Under the pieces are notes generated by a model. The model saw only the letters and a list, made by a program, of their open reading frames with translations. It had not been told where the DNA came from and did no database searches. Positions 15,001 through 30,000 of a stretch of DNA of 64,000 nucleotides are shown piece after piece (within the stretch, counting starts at the first letter, position 1; each line of letters starts with the position of its first letter). The position numbers were made by a program, and so were the translations under genes. The DNA is from Pycnococcus provasolii (lineage: Eukaryota > Chlorophyta > Pseudoscourfieldiophyceae > Pseudoscourfieldiales > Pycnococcaceae), in NCBI GenBank assembly GCA_938743325.2, contig OW568861.1, forward strand, positions 1,364,001 to 1,428,000. Reading direction: 5' to 3'.

Positions 15001-18000
15001 CACCACCACCGCGCCGAAGCGACACGATGGCGGGTGCGACGCCGCGAACCCGGACCCAGACACCTCGACGCGATCCGCGCCAGTCAGGCCGTCCGCGCCC
15101 TCGATCGCGGGATACGAGACCTCGTCAAGTGCCGTCAGAGGTGCGCGCCAGCCCTGCGTCGACGCTGACACGTACGCGCCAGATCCTGTCGACGAGACCG
15201 ACGAGGCGAGCGCGGATGACACAAACGTCACAGCAGACGACGAGGCGACGCCGACCAGCAGATCGGAGCCAGACAGCCATACCACAGTCTCTATGCCTGA
15301 CACGACAGCGCGAGGATACGGCGCCGTCACGCGACCGGGTACGGCGTACGACACGGACCCGACGTGATCGCCGTCCGCGAGCTGCAGCGATCGGAAACCA
15401 CCAGACATCGCAGGAAGCGTGCACGTCGACGAGGACGATGCGCATGCCGCCTGCTCGACGCCGCCAACCACCAGCGACGTCGGACGCGGGCCAGATATCA
15501 GCGACACGACCACGGATCCGCCCGTCAGCGACGATAGCACGCCCGACGCAGAGTACGCCAACAAGCGCGACGAGGCCGTGTACTCGTACGACGTCCACGA
15601 CGCGCCCACGCGCTGGGCGCCTACGCCAAGACTCACGCCCGACGAGGACGGAACGCGTGCAGGCGAAACGCACTCGTACACGCCCGACCCCGCGCGACGC
15701 GTCCACACCATCGAAGTCGTGCCGAACGAGCACTGCCACGCCGAAGGCAGACCGCCGGACGCAGACACCTCCACCGCCGTGCCGCCTGACTCTGACCCTG
15801 ACGGCGGCGACGCGCCCGTCACAGACGCGCCGCCGTCGCCCGTCACCTCCAGACGAGCCATCGACGCAGATGTCACCTCGCACCGCCAAAGCGACGAAGA
15901 TGCCATCGACGACGTTGAGCCGCACAAGCCGCCGTCGAACATGTGCGCGCCTATCACGTCCACCAACGAGCCGCCCGTAGACAATACCACCGACGGATGC
16001 ACAACAGACACAGAAGCTGAGTCCGATACGTCCACGAGCGCGCGAGGACCCAGCACGCGCACCGAGCCGCCGCTCACGCGCAGCCACTGCTCCGCCGACG
16101 CGCCCATCGTCAGCCGGCCGCCCGATACCAGACCCACCTCAGTGAAGCCAGCCGCCAGACCGCCGCCCAGCGTGCACTCGACCCAGCCCGATGAAAGGAA
16201 CACGCCCGCGTACTCCGCGCCGCCGATCGAGCATCGCACCGGCGACTCAGAGCTCACGCCCGTGCCGTACACGATCACTGTCGCGCCGCCAGACGCTGAC
16301 ACGCGCGCGGGCGATGCGGCGAGCACGCGCACCGACGATGCAGATGCGTACGTGTACGCGTCCGACACCTGGTGCTGCACGCCCTGCGTCATCGAGAACG
16401 GAACCGCGTCCGAGCCGGACGACGGCACCGAGCACCACACCTGCTCCGCGCTCGTCCACTGCGAAGACACCGCCACCGCGCCGAAGCGACACGATGGCGG
16501 GTGCGACGCCGCGAACCCGGACCCAGACACCTCGACGCGATCCGCGCCAGTCAGGCCGTCCGCGCCCTCGATCGCGGGATACGAGACCTCGTCAAGTGCC
16601 GTCAGAGGTGCGCGCCAGCCCTGCGTCGACGCTGACACGTACGCGCCAGATCCTGTCGACGAGACCGACGAGGCGAGCGCGGATGACACAAACGTCACAG
16701 CAGACGACGAGGCGACACCGACCAGCAGATCGGAGCCAGACAGCCATACCACAGTCTCTATGCCTGACACGACAGCGCGAGGATACGACGCCGTCACGCG
16801 ACCGGGTACGGCGTACGACACGGACCCGACGTGATCGCCGTCCGCGAGCTGCAGCGATCGGAAACCAGCAGACATCGCAGGAAGCGTGCACGTCGACGAG
16901 GACGATGCGCATGCCGCCTGCTCGACGCCGCCAACCACCAGCGACGTCGGACGCGGGCCAGATATCAGCGACACGACCACGGATCCGCCCGTCAGCGACG
17001 ATAGCACGTCCGACACAGAGTACGCCAACAAGCGCGACGAGGCCGTGTACTCGTACGACGTCCACGACGCGCCCACGCGCTGGGCGCCTACGCCAAGACT
17101 CACGCCCGATGAGGACGGAGCGCGTGCAGGCGAAACGCACTCGTACACGCCCGACCCCGCGCGACGCGTCCACACCATCGAAGTCGTGCCGAACGAGCAC
17201 TGCCACGCCGAAGGCAGACCGCCGGACGCAGACACCTCCACCGCCGTGCCGCCCGACTCTGACCCTGACGGCGGCGACGCGCCTGTCACAGACGCGCCGC
17301 CGTCGCCCGTCACCTCCAGACGAGCCATCGACGCAGATGTCACCTCGCACCGCCAAAGCGACGAAGATGCCATCGACGACGTTGAGCCGCACAAGCCGCC
17401 GTCGAACATGTGCGCGCCTACCACGTCCACCAACGAGCCGCCCGTAGACAACACCACTGATGGATGCACAACAGACACAGAAGCTGAGTCCGATACGTCC
17501 ACGAGCGCGCGAGGTCCCAGCACGCGCACCGAGCCGCCGCTCACGCGCAGCCACTGCTCCGCCGACGCGCCCATCGTCAGCCGGCCGCCCGATACCAGAC
17601 CCACCTCAGTGAAGCCAGCCGCCAGACCGCCGCCCAGCGTGCACTCGACCCAGCCCGATGAGAGGAACACGCCCGCGTACTCCGTGCCGCCGATCGAGCA
17701 TCGCACCGGCGACTCAGAGCTCACGCCCGTGCCGTACACGATCACTGTCGCGCCGCCAGACGCTGACACGCGCGCGGGCGATGCGGCGAGCACGCGCACC
17801 GACGATGCAGATGCGTACGTGTACGCGTCCGACACCTGGTGCTGCACGCCCTGCGTCATCGAGAACGGAACCGCGTCCGAGCCGGACGACGGCACCGAGC
17901 ACCACACCTGCTCCGCGCTCGTCCACTGCGAAGACACCGCCACCGCGCCGAAGCGACACGATGGCGGGTGCGACGCCGCGAACCCGGACCCAGACACCTC

Positions 18001-21000
18001 GACGCGATCCGCGCCAGTCAGACCCGTCACTGACTCCACGCCAGCCGACGCAAGCTCGTCCGGCGCGATCGAAGATACGCGCCAGCCCTGCGTCGACGCT
18101 GACACGTACGCGCCAGATCCTGTCGACGAGACCGACGATGCGAGCGCGGATGACACAAACGTCACAGCAGACGACGAGGCGACGCCGACCAGCAGATCGG
18201 AGCCAGACAGCCATACCACAGTCTCTATGCCTGACACGACAGCGCGAGGATACGACGCCGTCACGCGACCGGGTACGGCGTACGACACGGACCCGACGTG
18301 ATCGCCGTCCGCGAGCTGCAGCGATCGGAAACCACCAGACATCGCAGGAAGCGTGCACGTCGACGAGGACGATGCGCATGCCGCCTGCTCGACGCCGCCA
18401 ACCACCAGCGACGTCGGACGCGGGCCAGATATCAGCGACACGACCACGGATCCGCCCGTCAGCGACGATAGCACGCCCGACGCAGAGTACGCCAACAAGC
18501 GCGACGAGGCCGTGTACTCGTACGATGTCCACGACGCGCCCACGCGCTGGGCGCCTACGCCAAGACTCACGCCCGATGAGGACGGAGCGCGTGCAGGCGA
18601 AACGCACTCGTACACGCCCGACCCCGCGCGACGCGTCCACACCATCGAAGTCGTGCCGAACGAGCACTGCCACGCCGAAGGCAGACCGCCGGATGCAGAC
18701 ACCTCCACCGCCGTGCCGCCTGAATCTGACCCTGACGGCGGCGACGCGCCCGTCACAGACGCGCCGCCGTCGCCCGTCACCTCCAGACGAGCCATCGACG
18801 CAGATGTCACCTCGCACCGCCAAAGCGACGAAGATGCCATCGACGACGTTGAGCCGCACAAGCCGCCGTCGAACATGTGCGCGCCTATCACGTCCACCAA
18901 CGAGCCGCCCGTAGACAACACCACTGACGGATGCACAACAGACACAGAAGCTGAGTCCGATACGTCCACGAGCGCGCGAGGACCCAGCACGCGCACCGAG
19001 CCGCCGCTCACGCGCAGCCACTGCTCCGCCGACGCGCCCATCGTCAGCCGGCCGCCCGATACCAGACCCACCTCAGTGAAGCCAGCCGCCAGACCGCCGC
19101 CCAGCGTGCACTCGACCCAGCCAGATGAGAGGAACACGCCCGCGTACTCCGTGCCGCCGATCGAGCATCGCACCGGCGACTCAGAGCTCACGCCCGTGCC
19201 GTACACGCTCACTGTCGCACCGCCAGACGCTGACACGCGCGCGGGCGATGCGGCGAGCACGCGCACCGACGATGCAGATGCGTACGTGTACGCGTCCGAC
19301 ACCTGGTGCTGCACGCCCTGCGTCATCGAGAACGGAACCGCGTCCGAGCCGGACGACGGCACCGAGCACCACACCTGCTCCGCGCTCGTCCACTGCGAAG
19401 ACACCGCCACCGCGCCGAAGCGACACGATGGCGGGTGCGACGCCGCGAACCCGGACCCAGACACCTCGACGCGATCCGCGCCAGTCAGACCCGTCACTGA
19501 CTCCACGCCAGCCGACGCAAGCTCGTCCGGCGCGATCGAAGATACGCGCCAGCCCTGCGTCGACGCTGACACGTACGCGCCAGATCCTGTCGACGAGACC
19601 GACGAGGCGAGCGCGGATGACACAAACGTCACAGCAGACGACGAGGCGACGCCGACCAGCAGATCGGAGCCAGACAGCCATACCACAGTCTCTATGCCTG
19701 ACACGACAGCGCGAGGATACGACGCCGTCACGCGACCGGGTACGGCGTACGACACTGACCCGACGTGATCGCCGTCCGCGAGCTGCAGCGATCGGAAGCC
19801 AGCAGACATCGCAGGAAGCGTGCACGTCGACGAGGACGATGCGCATGCCGCCTGCTCGACGCCGCCAACCACCAGCGACGTCGGACGCGGGCCAGATATC
19901 AGCGACACGACCACGGATCCGCCCGTCAGCGACGATAGCACGCCCGACGCAGAGTACGCCAACAAGCGCGACGAGGCCGTGTACTCGTACGATGTCCACG
20001 ACGCGCCCACGCGCTGGGCGCCTACGCCAAGACTCACGCCCGACGAGGACGGAACGCGTGCAGGCGAAACGCACTCGTACACGCCCGACCCCGCGCGACG
20101 CGTCCACACCATCGAAGTCGTGCCGAACGAGCACTGCCACGCCGAAGGCAGGCCGCCGGATGCAGACACCTCCACCGCCGTGCCGCCTGACTCTGACCCT
20201 GACGGCGGCGACGCGCCCGTCACAGACGCGCCGCCGTCGCCCGTCACCTCCAGACGAGCCATCGACGCAGATGTCACCTCGCACCGCCAAAGCGACGAAG
20301 ATGCCATCGACGACGTTGAGCCGCACAAGCCGCCGTCGAACATGTGCGCGCCTATCACGTCCACCAACGAGCCGCCCGTAGACAACACCACTGATGGATG
20401 CACAACAGACACAGAAGCTGAGTCCGATACGTCCACGAGCGCGCGAGGACCCAGCACGCGCACCGAGCCGCCGCTCACGCGTAGCCACTGCTCCGCCGAC
20501 GCGCCCATCGTCAGCCGGCCGCCCGATACCAGACCCACCTCAGTGAAGCCAGCCGCCAGACCGCCGCCCAGCGTGCACTCGACCCAGCCCGATGAGAGGA
20601 ACACGCCCGCGTACTCCGCGCCGCCGATCGAGCATCGCACCGGCGACTCAGAGCTCACGCCCGTGCCGTACACGCTCACTGTCGCACCGCCAGACGCTGA
20701 CACGCGCGCGGGCGATGCGGCGAGCACGCGCACCGACGATGCAGATGCGTACGTGTACGCGTCCGACACCTGGTGCTGCACGCCCTGCGTCATCGAGAAC
20801 GGAACCGCGTCCGAGCCGGACGACGGCACCGAGCACCACACCTGCTCCGCGCTCGTCCACTGCGAAGACACCGCCACCGCGCCGAAGCGACACGATGGCG
20901 GGTGCGACGCCGCGAACCCGGACCCAGACACCTCGACGCGATCCGCGCCAGTCAGGCCGTCCGCGCCCTCGATCGCGGGATACGAGACCTCGTCAAGTGC

Positions 21001-24000
21001 CGTCAGTGGTGCGCGCCAGCCCTGCGTCGACGCTGACACGTACGCGCCAGATCCTGTCGACGAGACCGACGAAGCGAGCGCGGATGACACAAACGTCACA
21101 GCAGACGACGAGGCGACGCCGACCAGCAGATCTGAGCCAGATAGCCATACCACAGTCTCTATGCCTGACACGACAGCGCGAGGATACGACGCCGTCACGC
21201 GACCGGGTACGGCGTACGACACGGACCCGACGTGATCGCCGTCCGCGAGCTGCAGCGATCGGAAACCACCAGACATCGCAGGAAGCGTGCACGTCGACGA
21301 GGACGATGCGCATGCCGCCTGCTCGACGCCGCCAACCACCAGCGACGTCGGACGCGGGCCAGATATCAGCGACACGACCACGGATCCGCCCGTCAGCGAC
21401 GATAGCACGCCCGACGCAGAGTACGCCAACAAGCGCGACGAGGCCGTGTACTCGTACGATGTCCACGACGCGCCCACGCGCTGGGCGCCTACGCCAAGAC
21501 TCACGCCCGATGAGGACGGAACGCGTGCAGGCGAAACGCACTCGTACACGCCCGACCCCGCGCGACGCGTCCACACCATCGAAGTCGTGCCGAACGAGCA
21601 CTGCCACGCCGAAGGCAGACCGCCGGATGCAGACACCTCCACCGCCGTGCCGCCCGACTCTGACCCTGACGGCGGCGACGCGCCCGTCACAGACGCGCCG
21701 CCGTCGCCCGTCACCTCCAGACGAGCCATCGACGCAGATGTCACCTCGCACCGCCAAAGCGACGAAGATGCCATCGACGACGTTGAGCCGCACAAGCCGC
21801 CGTCGAACATGTGCGCGCCTATCACGTCCACCAACGAGCCGCCCGTAGACAATACCACTGATGGATGCACAACAGACACAGAAGCTGAGTCCGATACGTC
21901 CACGAGCGCGCGAGGTCCCAGCACGCGCACCGAGCCGCCGCTCACGCGCAGCCACTGCTCCGCCGACGCGCCCATCGTCAGCCGGCCGCCCGATACCAGA
22001 CCCACCTCAGTGAAGCCAGCCGCCAGACCGCCGCCCAGCGTGCACTCGACCCAGCCAGATGAGAGGAACACGCCCGCGTACTCCGCGCCGCCGATCGAGC
22101 ATCGCACCGGCGACTCAGAGCTCACGCCCGTGCCGTACACGCTCACTGTCGCACCGCCAGACGCTGACACGCGCGCGGGCGATGCGGCGAGCACGCGCAC
22201 CGACGATGCAGATGCGTACGTGTACGCGTCCGACACCTGGTGCTGCACGCCCTGCGTCATCGAGAACGGAACCGCGTCCGAGCCGGACGACGGCACCGAG
22301 CACCACACCTGCTCCGCGCTCGTCCACTGCGAAGACACCGCCACCGCGCCGAAGCGACACGATGGCGGATGCGACGCCGCGAACCCGGACCCAGACACCT
22401 CGACGCGATCCGCGCCAGTCAGGCCGTCCGCGCCCTCGATCGCGGGATACGAGACCTCGTCAAGTGCCGTCAGAGGTGCGCGCCAGCCCTGCGTCGACGC
22501 TGACACGTACGCGCCAGATCCTGTCGACGAGACCGACGATGCGAGCGCGGATGACACAAACGTCACAGCAGACGACGAGGCGACGCCGACCAGCAGATCG
22601 GAGCCAGACAGCCATACCACAGTCTCTATGCCTGACACGACAGCGCGAGGATACGACGCCGTCACGCGACCGGGTACGGCGTACGACACGGACCCGACGT
22701 GATCGCCGTCCGCGAGCTGCAGCGATCGGAAACCACCAGACATCGCAGGAAGCGTGCACGTCGACGAGGACGATGCGCATGCCGCCTGCTCGACGCCGCC
22801 AACCACCAGCGACGTCGGACGCGGGCCAGATATCAGCGACACGACCACGGATCCGCCCGTCAGCGACGATAGCACGCCCGACGCAGAGTACGCCAACAAG
22901 CGCGACGAGGCCGTGTACTCGTACGATGTCCACGACGCGCCCACGCGCTGGGCGCCTACGCCAAGACTCACGCCCGACGAGGACGGAACGCGTGCAGGCG
23001 AAACGCACTCGTACACGCCCGACCCCGCGCGACGCGTCCCCACCATCGAAGTCGTGCCGAACGAGCACTGCCACGCCGAAGACAGACCGCCGGACGCAGA
23101 CACCTCCACCGCCGTGCCGCCCGACTCTGACCCTGACGGCGGCGACGCGCCTGTCACAGACGCGCCGCCGTCGCCCGTCACCTCCAGACGAGCCATCGAC
23201 GCAGATGTCACCTCGCACCGCCAAAGCGACGAAGATGCCATCGACGACGTTGAGCCGCACAAGCCGCCGTCGAACATGTGCGCGCCTACCACGTCCACCA
23301 ACGAGCCGCCCGTAGACAATACCACTGACGGATGCACAACAGACACAGAAGCTGAGTCCGATACGTCCACGAGCGCGCGAGGACCCAGCACGCGCACCGA
23401 GCCGCCGCTCACGCGCAGCCACTGCTCCGCCGACGCGCCCATCGTCAGCCGGCCGCCCGATACCAGACCCACCTCAGTGAAGCCAGCCGCCAGACCGCCG
23501 CCCAGCGTGCACTCGACCCAGCCCGATGAAAGGAACACGCCCGCGTACTCCGTGCCGCCGATCGAGCATCGCACCGGCGACTCAGAGCTCACGCCCGTGC
23601 CGTACACGCTCACTGTCGCGCCGCCAGACGCTGACACGCGCGCGGGCGATGCGGCGATCACGCGCACCGACGATGCAGATGCGTACGTGTACGCGTCCGA
23701 CACCTGGTGCTGCACGCCCTGCGTCATCGAGAACGGAACCGCGTCCGAGCCGGACGACGGCACCGAGCACCACACCTGCTCCGCGCTCGTCCACTGCGAA
23801 GACACCGCCACCGCGCCGAAGCGACACGATGGTGGGTGCGACGCCGCGAACCCGGACCCAGACACCTCGACGCGATCCGCGCCAGTCAGACCCGTCACTG
23901 ACTCCACGCCAGCCGACGCAAGCTCGCCCGGCGCGATCGAAGATACGCGCCAGCCCTGCGTCGACGCTGACACGTACGCGCCAGATCCTGTCGACGAGAC

Positions 24001-27000
24001 CGACGATGCGAGCGCGGATGACACAAACGTCACAGCAGACGACGAGGCGACGCCGACCAGCAGATCGGAGCCAGACAGCCATACCACAGTCTCTATGCCT
24101 GACACGACAGCGCGAGGATACGACGCCGTCACGCGACCGGGTACGGCGTACGACACGGACCCGACGTGATCGCCGTCCGCGAGCTGCAGCGATCGGAAAC
24201 CAGCAGACATCGCAGGAAGCGTGCACGTCGACGAGGACGATGCGCATGCCGCCTGCTCGACGCCGCCAACCACCAGCGACGTCGGACGCGGGCCAGATAT
24301 CAGCGACACGACCACGGATCCGCCCGTCAGCGACGATAGCACGCCCGACGCAGAGTACGCCAACAAGCGCGACGAGGCCGTGTACTCGTACGATGTCCAC
24401 GACGCGCCCACGCACTGGGCGCCTACGCCAAGACTCACGCCCGACGAGGACGGAGCGCGTGCAGGCGAAACGCACTCGTACACGCCCGACCCCGCGCGAC
24501 GCGTCCACACCATCGAAGTCGTGCCGAACGAGCACTGCCACGCCGAAGACAGACCGCCGGACGCAGACACCTCCACCGCCGTGCCGCCCGACTCTGACCC
24601 TGACGGCGGCGACGCGCCCGTCACAGACGCGCCGCCGTCGCCCGTCACCTCCAGACGAGCCATCGACGCAGATGTCACCTCGCACCGCCAAAGCGACGAA
24701 GATGCCATCGACGACGTTGAGCCGCACAAGCCGCCGTCGAACATGTGCGCGCCTATCACGTCCACCAACGAGCCGCCCGTAGACAATACCACTGACGGAT
24801 GCACAACAGACACAGAAGCTGAGTCCGATACGTCCACGAGCGCGCGAGGACCCAGCACGCGCACTGAGCCGCCGCTCACGCGCAGCCACTGCTCCGCCGA
24901 CGCGCCCATCGTCAGCCGGCCGCCCGATACCAGACCCACCTCAGTGAAGCCAGCCGCCAGACCGCCGCCCAGCGTGCACTCGACCCAGCCCGATGAGAGG
25001 AACACGCCCGCGTACTCCGCGCCGCCGATCGAGCATCGCACCGGCGACTCAGAGCTCACGCCCGTGCCGTACACGCTCACTGTCGCGCCGCCAGACGCTG
25101 ACACGCGCGCGGGCGATGCGGCGAGCACGCGCACCGACGATGCAGATGCGTACGTGTACGCGTCCGACACCTGGTGCTGCACGCCCTGCGTCATCGAGAA
25201 CGGAACCGCGTCCGAGCCGGACGACGGCACCGAGCACCACACCTGCTCCGCGCTCGTCCACTGCGAAGACACCGCCACCGCGCCGAAGCGACACGATGGC
25301 GGGTGCGACGCCGCGAACCCGGACCCAGACACCTCGACGCGATCCGCGCCAGTCAGGCCGTCCGCGCCCTCGATCGCGGGATACGAGACCTCGTCAAGTG
25401 CCGTCAGAGGTGCGCGCCAGCCCTGCGTCGACGCTGACACGTACGCGCCAGATCCTGTCGACGAGACCGACGAGGCGAGCGCGGATGATACAAACGTCAC
25501 AGCAGACGACGAGGCGACACCGACCAGCAGATCGGAGCCAGACAGCCATACCACAGTCTCTATGCCTGACACGACAGCGCGAGGATACGACGCCGTCACG
25601 CGACCGGGTACGGCGTACGACACTGACCCGACGTGATCGCCGTCCGCGAGCTGCAGCGATCGGAAACCACCAGACATCGCAGGAAGCGTGCACGTCGACG
25701 AGGACGATGCGCATGCCGCCTGCTCGACGCCGCCAACCACCAGCGACGTCGGACGCGGGCCAGATATCAGCGACACGACCACGGATCCGCCCGTCAGCGA
25801 CGATAGCACGCCCGACGCAGAGTACGCCAACAAGCGCGACGAGGCCGTGTACTCGTACGATGTCCACGACGCGCCCACGCGCTGGGCGCCTACGCCCAGA
25901 CTCACGCCCGACGAGGACGGAGCGCGTGCAGGCGAAACGCACTCGTACACGCCCGACCCCGCGCGACGCGTCCACACCATCGAAGTCGTGCCGAACGAGC
26001 ACTGCCACGCCGAAGACAGACCGCCGGACGCAGACACCTCCACCGCCGTGCCGCCCGACTCTGACCCTGACGGCGGCGACGCGCCCGTCACAGACGCGCC
26101 GCCGTCGCCCGTCACCTCCAGACGAGCCATCGACGCAGATGTCACCTCGCACCGCCAAAGCGACGAAGATGCCATCGACGACGTTGAGCCGCACAAGCCG
26201 CCGTCGAACATGTGCGCGCCTACCATGTCCACCAACGAGCCGCCCGTAGACAATACCACCGACGGATGCACAACAGACACAGAAGCTGAGTCCGATACGT
26301 CCACGAGCGCGCGAGGACTCAGCACGCGCACTGAGCCGCCGCTCACGCGCAGCCACTGCTCCGCCGACGCGCCCATCATCAGCCGGCCGCCCGATACCAG
26401 ACCCACCTCAGTGAAGCCAGCCGCCAGACCGCCGCCCAGCGTGCACTCGACCCAGCCCGATGAAAGGAACACGCCCGCGTACTCCGTGCCGCCGATCGAG
26501 CATCGCACCGGCGACTCAGAGCTCACGCCCGTGCCGTACACGCTCACTGTCGCGCCGCCAGACGCTGACACGCGCGCGGGCGATGCGGCGAGCACGCGCA
26601 CCGACGATGCAGATGCGTACGTGTACGCGTCCGACACCTGGTGCTGCACGCCCTGCGTCATCGAGAACGGAACCGCGTCCGAGCCGGACGACGGCACCGA
26701 GCACCACACCTGCTCCGCGCTCGTCCACTGCGAAGACACCGCCACCGCGCCGAAGCGACACGATGGCGGGTGCGACGCCGCGAACCCGGACCCAGACACC
26801 TCGACGCGATCCGCGCCAGTCAGACCCGTCACTGACTCCACGCCAGCCGACGCAAGCTCGTCCGGCGCGATCGAAGATACGCGCCAGCCCTGCGTCGACG
26901 CTGACACGTACGCGCCAGATCCTGTCGACGAGACCGACGATGCGAGCGCGGATGACACAAACGTCACAGCAGACGACGAGGCGACGCCGACCAGCAGATC

Positions 27001-30000
27001 GGAGCCAGACAGCCATACCACAGTCTCTATGCCTGACACGACAGCGCGAGGATACGACGCCGTCACGCGACCGGGTACGGCGTACGACACGGACCCGACG
27101 TGATCGCCGTCCGCGAGCTGCAGCGATCGGAAACCACCAGACATCGCAGGAAGCGTGCACGTCGACGAGGACGATGCGCATGCCGCCTGCTCGACGCCGC
27201 CAACCACCAGCGACGTCGGACGCGGGCCAGATATCAGCGACACGACCACGGATCCGCCCGTCAGCGAAGATAGCACGCCCGACGCAGAGTACGCCAACAA
27301 GCGCGACGAGGCCGTGTACTCGTACGATGTCCACGACGCGCCCACGCGCTGGGCGCCTACGCCAAGACTCACGCCCGACGAGGACGGAGCGCGTGCAGGC
27401 GAAACGCACTCGTACACGCCCGACCCCGCGCGACGCGTCCACACCATCGAAGTCGTGCCGAACGAGCACTGCCACGCCGAAGACAGACCGCCGGACGCAG
27501 ACACCTCCACCGCCGTGCCGCCCGACTCTGACCCTGACGGCGGCGACGCGCCCGTCACAGACGCGCCGCCGTCGCCCGTCACCTCCAGACGAGCCATCGA
27601 CGCAGATGTCACCTCGCACCGCCAAAGCGACGAAGATGCCATCGACGACGTTGAGCCGCACAAGCCGCCGTCGAACATGTGCGCGCCTATCACGTCCACC
27701 AACGAGCCGCCCGTAGACAACACCACTGAAGGATGCACAACAGACACAGAAGCTGAGTCCGATACGTCCACGAGCGCGCGAGGACCCAGCACGCGCACTG
27801 AGCCGCCGCTCACGCGCAGCCACTGCTCCGCCGACGCGCCCATCGTCAGCCGGCCGCCCGATACCAGACCCACCTCAGTGAAGCCAGCCGCCAGACCGCC
27901 ACCCAGCGTGCACTCGACCCAGCCCGATGAAAGGAACACGCCCGCGTACTCCGTGCCGCCGATCGAGCATCGCACCGGCGACTCAGAGCTCACGCCCGTG
28001 CCGTACACGCTCACTGTCGCGCCGCCAGACGCTGACACGCGCACGGGCGATGCGGCGAGCACGCGCACCGACGATGCAGATGCGTACGTGTACGCGTCCG
28101 ACACCTGGTGCTGCACGCCCTGCGTCATCGAGAACGGAACCGCGTCCGAGCCGGACGACGGCACCGAGCACCACACCTGCTCCGCGCTCGTCCACTGCGA
28201 AGACACCGCCACCGCGCCGAAGCGACACGATGGCGGGTGCGACGCCGCGAACCCGGACCCAGACACCTCGACGCGATCCGCGCCAGTCAGACCCGTCACT
28301 GACTCCACGCCAGCCGACGCAAGCTCGTCCGGCGCGATCGAAGATACGCGCCAGCCCTGCGTCGACGCTGACACGTACGCGCCAGATCCTGTCGACGAGA
28401 CCGACGATGCGAGCGCGGATGACACAAACGTCACAGCAGACGACGAGGCGACGCCGACCAGCAGATCGGAGCCAGACAGCCATACCACAGTCTCTATGCC
28501 TGACACGACAGCGCGAGGATACGACGCCGTCACGCGACCGGGTACGGCGTACGACACGGACCCGACGTGATCGCCGTCCGCGAGCTGCAGCGATCGGAAA
28601 CCACCAGACATCGCAGGAAGCGTGCACGTCGACGAGGACGATGCGCATGCCGCCTGCTCGCCGCCGCCAACCACCAGCGACGTCGGACGCGGGCCAGATA
28701 TCAGCGACACGACCACGGATCCGCCCGTCAGCGACGATAGCACGCCCGACGCAGAGTACGCCAACAAGCGCGACGAGGCCGTGTACTCGTACGATGTCCA
28801 CGACGCGCCCACGCGCTGGGCGCCTACGCCAAGACTCACGCCCGACGAGGACGGAGCGCGTGCAGGCGAAACGCACTCGTACACGCCCGACCCCGCGCGA
28901 CGCGTCCACACCATCGAAGTCGTGCCGAACGAGCACTGCCACGCCGAAGACAGACCGCCGGACGCAGACACCTCCACCGCCGTGCCGCCCGACTCTGACC
29001 CTGACGGCGGCGACGCGCCCGTCACAGACGCGCCGCCGTCGCCCGTCACCTCCAGACGAGCCATCGACGCAGATGTCACCTCGCACCGCCAAAGCGACGA
29101 AGATGCCATCGACGACGTTGAGCCGCACAAGCCGCCGTCGAACATGTGCGCGCCTATCACGTCCACCAACGAGCCGCCCGTAGACAACACCACCGACGGA
29201 TGCACAACAGACACAGAAGCTGAGTCCGATACGTCCACGAGCGCGCGAGGACCCAGCACGCGCACTGAGCCGCCGCTCACGCGCAGCCACTGCTCCGCCG
29301 ACGCGCCCATCGTCAGCCGGCCGCCCGATACCAGACCCACCTCAGTGAAGCCAGCCGCCAGACCGCCGCCCAGCGTGCACTCGACCCAGCCCGATGAGAG
29401 GAACACGCCCGCGTACTCCGCGCCGCCGATCGAGCATCGCACCGGCGACTCAGAGCTCACGCCCGTGCCGTACACGCTCACTGTCGCGCCGCCAGACGCT
29501 GACACGCGCGCGGGCGATGCGGCGAGCACGCGCACCGACGATGCAGATGCGTACGTGTACGCGTCCGACACCTGGTGCTGCACGCCCTGCGTCATCGAGA
29601 ACGGAACCGCGTCCGAGCCGGACGACGGCACCGAGCACCACACCTGCTCCGCGCTCGTCCACTGCGAAGACACCGCCACCGCGCCGAAGCGACACGATGG
29701 CGGGTGCGACGCCGCGAACCCGGACCCAGACACCTCGACGCGATCCGCGCCAGTCAGACCCGTCACTGACTCCACGCCAGCCGACGCAAGCTCGTCCGGC
29801 GCGATCGAAGATACGCGCCAGCCCTGCGTCGACGCTGACACGTACGCGCCAGATCCTGTCGACGAGACCGACGAGGCGAGCGCGGATGACACAAACGTCA
29901 CAGCAGACGGCGAGGCGACGCCGACCAGCAGATCGGAGCCAGACAGCCATACCACAGTCTCTATGCCTGACACGACAGCGCGAGGATACGACGCCGTCAC